Of a stretch of DNA of 64,000 bases, positions 59,357 to 64,000 are shown one piece after another. The translations under genes were made by a program, and so were the position numbers. This DNA comes from Nitrospira sp. (GTDB taxonomy: Bacteria; Nitrospirota; Nitrospiria; Nitrospirales; Nitrospiraceae), in NCBI GenBank assembly GCA_029865225.1, contig JAOUHJ010000006.1, positions 1-64,000 of the forward strand. The letters are read 5' to 3'. Position 1 is the first letter of the stretch, and each line of letters opens with the position of its first letter. The notes beneath the pieces are model-generated. The model worked only from the letters and a program-made list of their open reading frames with translations. It had not been told where the DNA came from and ran no database searches.

Positions 59357-62300
59357 TTCCCTCTCATCTTAATGGTGAGAAATTCGTTGCGCTGTTCTTC
59401 GCTGAACCAACCTGCTTCGGCTAACAGCCGGTCGTGTGGCCCAAGTTCCGGATACCGTTCAGCAAAGAGCTGGTGGGCCACTCTCATCTCAGCTTGTTTG
59501 ACAGCCGTCAGGTTTTCAACATAGAGAAATTCTGGTAGCCAAGCCATGTCCGCTGGACGCGGCTTTGCTTCGAGAATACCCATTTCGCCGAAATGCTGAA
59601 TCACGTACATCATCTGATCAGGCGCTGAGCTTTGTGCCGGCAACTGCCGTAACCAGCTTGGACGATTGTAGAACGAGGCGACCCTAACAGGCATTGGTCG
59701 TTTCTCGTCACACAGGGTTTCATAATCTGCCAAGGTCAACACCTGGTTCGGCACACGCGCAGGCCAGAACGTCGGTAGGTACGGATCGTATTCCATATCA
59801 TACCCTGAGCGGCAATAGGCTGTGTCTCCTTGCCATGGAATCGCCATCCAACGCGTCAGATCACCAGGCCCCTGATCATATAGTGGTCCATTGACCCTCA
59901 ATACGTCTGCCTGAGTGAGAGTGCTGCCATAGCTTGGTTCGGCTACTCCATGAGCCCTCATTCGTAAGCGGTATGGAGCCCGGTACATGGAGGCATGTCG
60001 CATCGGCCAAGTCAGTTCACAGCCTGGATGCATCGCGTCAGCAAGGCAAAAGTGCATGGCGGCTCGATCAAGTATCTCAGGCTGCTTTTGCAGGTCTACG
60101 TCATCGAGTGTGTCTGGCTGCGTGAATTCCGAGTCGTAGTCCCCCACAAACTGTCCCTTCACCCATGCGCTCAGAATGTAGTCGAAATATGCGGGCAAGC
60201 GGAAATATGTTTGTGCTGCCACCTCAGTACTGTTTGCCGGGTCGGAATACCCAAATGTATCCCCATACATCGGTGGCCATGCCGACATGGCGGGTGTCGT
60301 TCCCGTGGTGGTCCGGAAGCTGTTGTAGACGACTCTGCGAAGTTCGGCATAGGGGTCGGGATAGAGACTGCTTTCTGGAGGAGTCCCTAATTTGTCCATC
60401 AACTGGGGATCACTAAAGTTCATCGGCGCTCCCGCACCATACAGCGCGAGGAACCCCTTGTTGACCCATTGCAACTTGTTCAGTCTCTCCAAAATCGGAC
60501 GCACGTGCTCCTGGAATGAAACTCGATTCGGAACCTCCAAAAGGCCGCTCTCGATGTATACGCCCCGCAGCAGATCATCCAGATTGCGGAAGCCCGTTAA
60601 GTCAGGCGCGTAGTTTGGCGGCGCCGCCGTAACCCACGCTGCGTCGGCCTCGTACTCGCAATCGCCCAGGATAACACGTGCTCGTACGGGGCCATCTGAC
60701 ATGTCGTCATACCACCCGGATGCATTGTTGAAGCTGCTTGGTACCGCGGGGTTATAGACAGGCTGTTGGGATGGGCTACCTGAAACACCGAACCCAGGCA
60801 GGAACAGCAAGCGGCCCACCGCATCTGTCCGTAGCTCCCCCAGCGTTACCGTGGTGCCTTGAAAGGCTCCGGTCAATACATAGCTCGAATCGTTCATGCT
60901 GATCCCCATGATCTTCTTCTCGCCTGGATCAATGCACAAGGCGGCACGACCGCTGCCTTTAACGTCTGGATTGCGAAGTGGAACTGAGATGTTCTTTGTC
61001 GCGGGGATGTCCATCGCCGCGTTGAATTCGTACCACTGAGCCTTACGGTTGGCGACGTGCACAGACCACTCAATACTGGAATTGGAGGACTGATGTATTT
61101 CGGCCACCACGTTGCCATACTTATCGTACCCATAGACACGGAACCGTGCTGCCTGCCGCTTGATCGCACCACCCGCATCACGAGTGGCACCAAACTCCGT
61201 CTGTTTTGGGTGCAGCACTTCAGGGCCGATAGCGTACTCCGATGTGCTGTTGCCCAGACGCGCAACACCAATACCAGGGTGAATTCGTACGTGGGTGATC
61301 TGCTCAATTTGCTCTTTAGTGAGGGCTTTGGGCTGTTCTTGCGCAGGGTGATGCGGGAAAGGACATTGGGGATTCTGGATCTCAGGCTGACCGGGTTCGC
61401 TGGGCTCCGGCGTCGGCTGCCCATTCGTTTCCCGCCGATAATTGGCACTGGTCTGGTAAATACTCATGCGGGCCTCAGCAATGCTCCCAACCGGCTCGTT
61501 CCCCTTCGGCACACGTCCAATATTGAATGCCAACCAATCCCCGTAAACCTCCTGCTCCAATTGCTTGATATCCTGACTGGGGAGTTCGATCGTTGCTACC
61601 TTAACGGGTGGCGCGGCCTTTTCATCCCAAATCACGGTCGCCTGATCGAGTGGGAAATGTTCGTCAATGTAGGTCTGACTGAACGTTCCTGGTTCAGGCC
61701 GTTTTTGAATGTACATATCCAGCGTCGCTGGGCCCGCCAAGAGACGCGCGGCTAAATCTTTACCGAGGAAACACGGGTCGTTGATATCTGGATCCATTGC
61801 AAAAGTAGAACTGCCCGGACGTAGCATGTACTTGCAATACCCTTCACCAAGCCGAAAGGGCACCACACTCCACATTTGAGTGTCGAACACCGAACGGATG
61901 GGTTTGGCCATTTGATCCAGAAGCGCATTCGTCGAAGGGGAGTGCTCGCGTACCCATTCATCCCCCCAGCCTTCAAAGCTGGCTTTGGTGAATTCGCACA
62001 TGTCCCTGGCGTTGTCTACAAAGAAGAACGGAACGTTCTGAAGGAGAAAGTCCGCAGTGTTGGCTCCGTCATCACTCACCACTTTCTCGCCACGGATATC
62101 AAAGATTTTGATTCCCACACCAATGGTACTCATCCAGTCAGGCCGGCCGTCTGATAAGTCTGAAGAATACCGAACGTACACGGGATGAATCTCGCCGCCA
62201 TTATCAAAGAGCCCATGCCGGTAGCCAAGAGGGATAGTATCTAAGAAGCGAAGTTGCCCTCTCAGAATTCCATGCGTGCGCAGAAACACCGGCCGCCGCG

Positions 62301-62433
62301 CGGGGCACTGCCCCTCCTTCTCCACTCGACGCTTTTGCGTCATCTCGACAAACATGTGTCGCAGACATTCGATGGGATTCTCGCAAGAGCACGTCGTCGT
62401 GAATTTGTGGTTTTCAGCTTGTAAGCTTCGCAT
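59353..62433 (-). CDS. Catalase-like/LodA-like fusion oxidase
   Basis: 1026 residues from ATG 62433, which has GGGAGAG upstream (a TTG start at 62511 lacks one). Residues about 20-350 resemble catalase-like heme proteins of the y4iL type: RTHGILRGQLRFLD with a candidate distal His, VYVRYSSDLSDGRPDW, GVGIKIFDIRG, DFLLQNVPFFFVDN, DTQMWSVVPFRLGEGYCKYM. A Pro-rich linker (about 365-405) joins a LodA/GoxA-like domain: VRIHPGIGVARLGN, SIEWSVHVANRKAQWYEFNA, DDMSDGPVRARVILG, LTRWMAIPWQGDTAYC and TFWPARVPN. LodA-type enzymes oxidise an amino acid with a Cys-Trp quinone cofactor and release H2O2 and ammonia; candidate Cys is in RAAMHFCLADAMHPGC, Trp in one of the two last segments. No signal peptide is obvious. 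Confidence 0.75.
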   Translation of the reverse strand: MRSLQAENHKFTTTCSCENPIECLRHMFVEMTQKRRVEKEGQCPARRPVFLRTHGILRGQLRFLDTIPLGYRHGLFDNGGEIHPVYVRYSSDLSDGRPDWMSTIGVGIKIFDIRGEKVVSDDGANTADFLLQNVPFFFVDNARDMCEFTKASFEGWGDEWVREHSPSTNALLDQMAKPIRSVFDTQMWSVVPFRLGEGYCKYMLRPGSSTFAMDPDINDPCFLGKDLAARLLAGPATLDMYIQKRPEPGTFSQTYIDEHFPLDQATVIWDEKAAPPVKVATIELPSQDIKQLEQEVYGDWLAFNIGRVPKGNEPVGSIAEARMSIYQTSANYRRETNGQPTPEPSEPGQPEIQNPQCPFPHHPAQEQPKALTKEQIEQITHVRIHPGIGVARLGNSTSEYAIGPEVLHPKQTEFGATRDAGGAIKRQAARFRVYGYDKYGNVVAEIHQSSNSSIEWSVHVANRKAQWYEFNAAMDIPATKNISVPLRNPDVKGSGRAALCIDPGEKKIMGISMNDSSYVLTGAFQGTTVTLGELRTDAVGRLLFLPGFGVSGSPSQQPVYNPAVPSSFNNASGWYDDMSDGPVRARVILGDCEYEADAAWVTAAPPNYAPDLTGFRNLDDLLRGVYIESGLLEVPNRVSFQEHVRPILERLNKLQWVNKGFLALYGAGAPMNFSDPQLMDKLGTPPESSLYPDPYAELRRVVYNSFRTTTGTTPAMSAWPPMYGDTFGYSDPANSTEVAAQTYFRLPAYFDYILSAWVKGQFVGDYDSEFTQPDTLDDVDLQKQPEILDRAAMHFCLADAMHPGCELTWPMRHASMYRAPYRLRMRAHGVAEPSYGSTLTQADVLRVNGPLYDQGPGDLTRWMAIPWQGDTAYCRSGYDMEYDPYLPTFWPARVPNQVLTLADYETLCDEKRPMPVRVASFYNRPSWLRQLPAQSSAPDQMMYVIQHFGEMGILEAKPRPADMAWLPEFLYVENLTAVKQAEMRVAHQLFAERYPELGPHDRLLAEAGWFSEEQRNEFLTIKMRGN

Positions 62434-62586
62434 TTTCCGTCTCTCCCTTACAAAGGCTTGGGTCCGTTCTAGTGGGAATGTTCCGTGTGCGGTGACAAAG
62501 GAATCTTTCAATGGTCATGCTTGCACAAATTCCTTTTCGACCCCTTACCTTCAAACACACGCACGGCCCAGTCGCCCGTAATAATA

Positions 62587-64000
62587 TCACGACAGGTAGG
62601 CAAGTCTGCTCGTCGCGAGCGGGCGCTGGTCGCCGCACACGGATTGGACCGCGAGGGAGCCACCGATCACCCTGCCGTTCGAAACGGACGCGGCACCGTA
62701 ATCGACGGTGTACGTCTTGATTACTGTCTTTCCGTCGATTCCGTACTGGGTCACCGTGGCGAGCGTCGAGCTGGTATGGGTCACTGTCTGGGCGAGCGTG
62801 CCGTCTGGGCGGTGGACGGTGGTGGTAGTCTGCACGGGAGCCCCGGCGGCGTCGAGCATCGTGACTGTTTTGGCAGAGTAGTTGTGCGATCCCTGATATA
62901 GACGAACGGTCCGTGTGGTCGCATAACATCCGGCAGGCGTGATGGTAGTCTTGACCTGGCCGCTAACAACTTTGCGGTGGTGATCGAAGACGGCCGCCGA
63001 ATAATCCTGGACTATCGTTGAGAGTGGGGTGACACCATCGGCCTTGTACATATGAGTGGTGCGCGACGCGGGGTTGCCGGAAGCGTCATAGGTCACCGTC
63101 GCCGATGACAGCAGCGAACCATCAGGCCGGAAACATCTCACGGCGATACTGCTATTGACAACATGGTTGCGGTTGTTGAACTGCGCGCCTGCAAAATCGG
63201 TTTCGATCGAAGCGAGCAGTTGGCCCGCCTGCCCGAATGTCTGATTTTTGGCCGAAACCGGCGCTCCGTTGGTGTATTTGACTACGGCGTGCGCCTTGAC
63301 GCGGCCTTGCGGGTCGGATGTGGTGGCCGCGACCTGGCCGGACCAGATGTGGCGGCGGGGATCGAACACAGCAGCGCTGAAATCGGTAACTGTGCTCGCC
63401 TTTAAATCGGCCCCGTTCGAGGAATAAACGTCGGTGTGCATTGAAGTGGGCAAGCCCACGGACGTGAAATGGAGCTTTGAGTTCGAAGTGGGAAGATTAT
63501 TGGGGCTCTTGATGGAGATCTCGACATGGCCGCCGACAATCTGATCGCCGAGGAACTGCGCCTTGGCGAAGTTGATCCCGGAGTAACCACCGACGGTGCC
63601 CGAGCCATCGGAAACATAGTGCGTGAGGTTGAGCGCGGCAAGTGATTCAGAGGCGAACGACACGGCGCCGTCGGAGACCTTCGCCGCATTCTCCGCGTTG
63701 CTTGCACTGAACTTGATCTCGCCCGCTGCGATGCGATTTGCCACCGAGTAACTAAGCCCGCTCAGATCGATCGCCAACTTGCGGTACGGCACGCCCGTGC
63801 GGCGGTCGTTGATCGCCGATTGCAGCGTTGACGGCTTGCCGCTGGCGTTGAACTGCGCCGAACTCGCACTGAGCGCCGTCTGATCTTCCGCCTTCTGAGA
63901 CGTGAAGTTCAGCTGTCCTCCCACGACCGCGCCAGACTGGGCGAACTGCATCCTGGAAAAATTGGCGGCGACGTGCTTGGCTTCGGCCTTGCCGTCGGGG
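62587..64000 (-). CDS. Repeat-rich extracellular-type protein, 5' end cut by window
   Basis: An open frame of over 470 residues enters from the right edge (its start lies beyond 64000; an internal Met at 63951 is not proven). Four to five units of roughly 60-70 residues end with a D-Y/F-S/A-A-A-F core, for example DFSAAVFDPRRHIWSGQV, DFAGAQFNNRNHVVNSSI and DYSAAVFDHHRKVVSGQV, separated by beta-strand Thr-rich stretches. Such beta repeats fit a surface or secreted filament. No known family was recognised. It lies upstream of the LodA-like operon with a 150-bp gap. Confidence 0.65.
   Translation of the reverse strand, partial: PDGKAEAKHVAANFSRMQFAQSGAVVGGQLNFTSQKAEDQTALSASSAQFNASGKPSTLQSAINDRRTGVPYRKLAIDLSGLSYSVANRIAAGEIKFSASNAENAAKVSDGAVSFASESLAALNLTHYVSDGSGTVGGYSGINFAKAQFLGDQIVGGHVEISIKSPNNLPTSNSKLHFTSVGLPTSMHTDVYSSNGADLKASTVTDFSAAVFDPRRHIWSGQVAATTSDPQGRVKAHAVVKYTNGAPVSAKNQTFGQAGQLLASIETDFAGAQFNNRNHVVNSSIAVRCFRPDGSLLSSATVTYDASGNPASRTTHMYKADGVTPLSTIVQDYSAAVFDHHRKVVSGQVKTTITPAGCYATTRTVRLYQGSHNYSAKTVTMLDAAGAPVQTTTTVHRPDGTLAQTVTHTSSTLATVTQYGIDGKTVIKTYTVDYGAASVSNGRVIGGSLAVQSVCGDQRPLATSRLAYLS

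Noticed and set aside
61057..61755. 232-residue plus-strand frame opposite the fusion oxidase
   Set aside because: The minus strand shows LodA-like motifs throughout this interval; the plus frame has none.

Overview
The window looks like a chromosomal segment of a Nitrospira-type bacterium (phylum Nitrospirota). This is an inference from remembered gene content and order (two-domain ThyX-like protein, hisS, a DsrE/F/H-like trio, then dnaA-dnaN-gyrB-gyrA; NuoF with a ferredoxin; Mdh; PuuD-like membrane protein), not from a database search. Three zones are visible: a conserved core (about 1-33,500), an accessory island (about 33,544-49,455), and an integrated filamentous phage (about 49,516-57,470), followed by an accessory oxidase operon.

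Core, 1-33,500. On the left are a TPR gene and a two-domain ThyX-like gene (minus strand), then hisS, three small sulfur-relay-like genes and an AT-richer gap with DnaA-box-like sites just before dnaA. dnaA, dnaN, gyrB and gyrA follow, so the chromosomal origin is probably here. Next come a DciA-like (DUF721) gene, smpB, a two-component system, a ferredoxin-thioredoxin-reductase-like gene, a NorD/CbbO-like VWA gene, mdh, a PuuD-like membrane protein, nuoF plus a [2Fe-2S] ferredoxin, erpA, a PTPS/folE pterin pair, rarA, an ABC-F ATPase, tRNA-Ala and purA behind a promoter and terminator-like hairpin. Three copies of a ~120-bp intergenic repeat with terminal inverted repeats lie here.

Island, 33,544-49,455. 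It is bounded by a 16-bp direct repeat equal to the 5' end of tRNA-Lys(UUU). It carries tandem cysteine-rich Sel1-repeat lipoproteins with a decayed third copy and a MITE, an SPPY DNA methyltransferase, a small HUH-type replication protein candidate, two ribbon-helix-helix proteins, a large metallophosphoesterase, PilZ and nuclease genes, a DUF262 + HEPN-like pair (defence or toxin-type candidate), and at its right end an overlapping serine-recombinase/tyrosine-integrase pair next to the intact tRNA-Lys.

Prophage, 49,516-57,470. On the other side of the tRNA lies a near-complete inovirus read leftward: HTH regulator, Rep, RHH protein, zinc ribbon, ssDNA-binding candidate, a tiny membrane protein, pIII-like adsorption protein, pVI-like protein, Zot/pI, a second tiny membrane protein, major coat protein, a second coat-like peptide, then an excisionase-like HTH and tyrosine integrase. 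A RadC-like gene sits on the opposite strand behind a strong GC hairpin. The tiny genes were found by direct reading and would be missed by ordinary length cut-offs.

Right end, 57,470-64,000. After a decayed stretch with a reverse-transcriptase remnant is a two-gene operon: a 1026-residue fusion of a catalase-like heme domain to a LodA/GoxA-like (cysteine tryptophylquinone) amino-acid oxidase, and an overlapping LodB/GoxB-like flavoprotein. LodA-type enzymes make H2O2 and ammonia, so a fused catalase-like domain is an attractive, apparently little-described arrangement. Upstream is a repeat-rich protein cut by the window edge.
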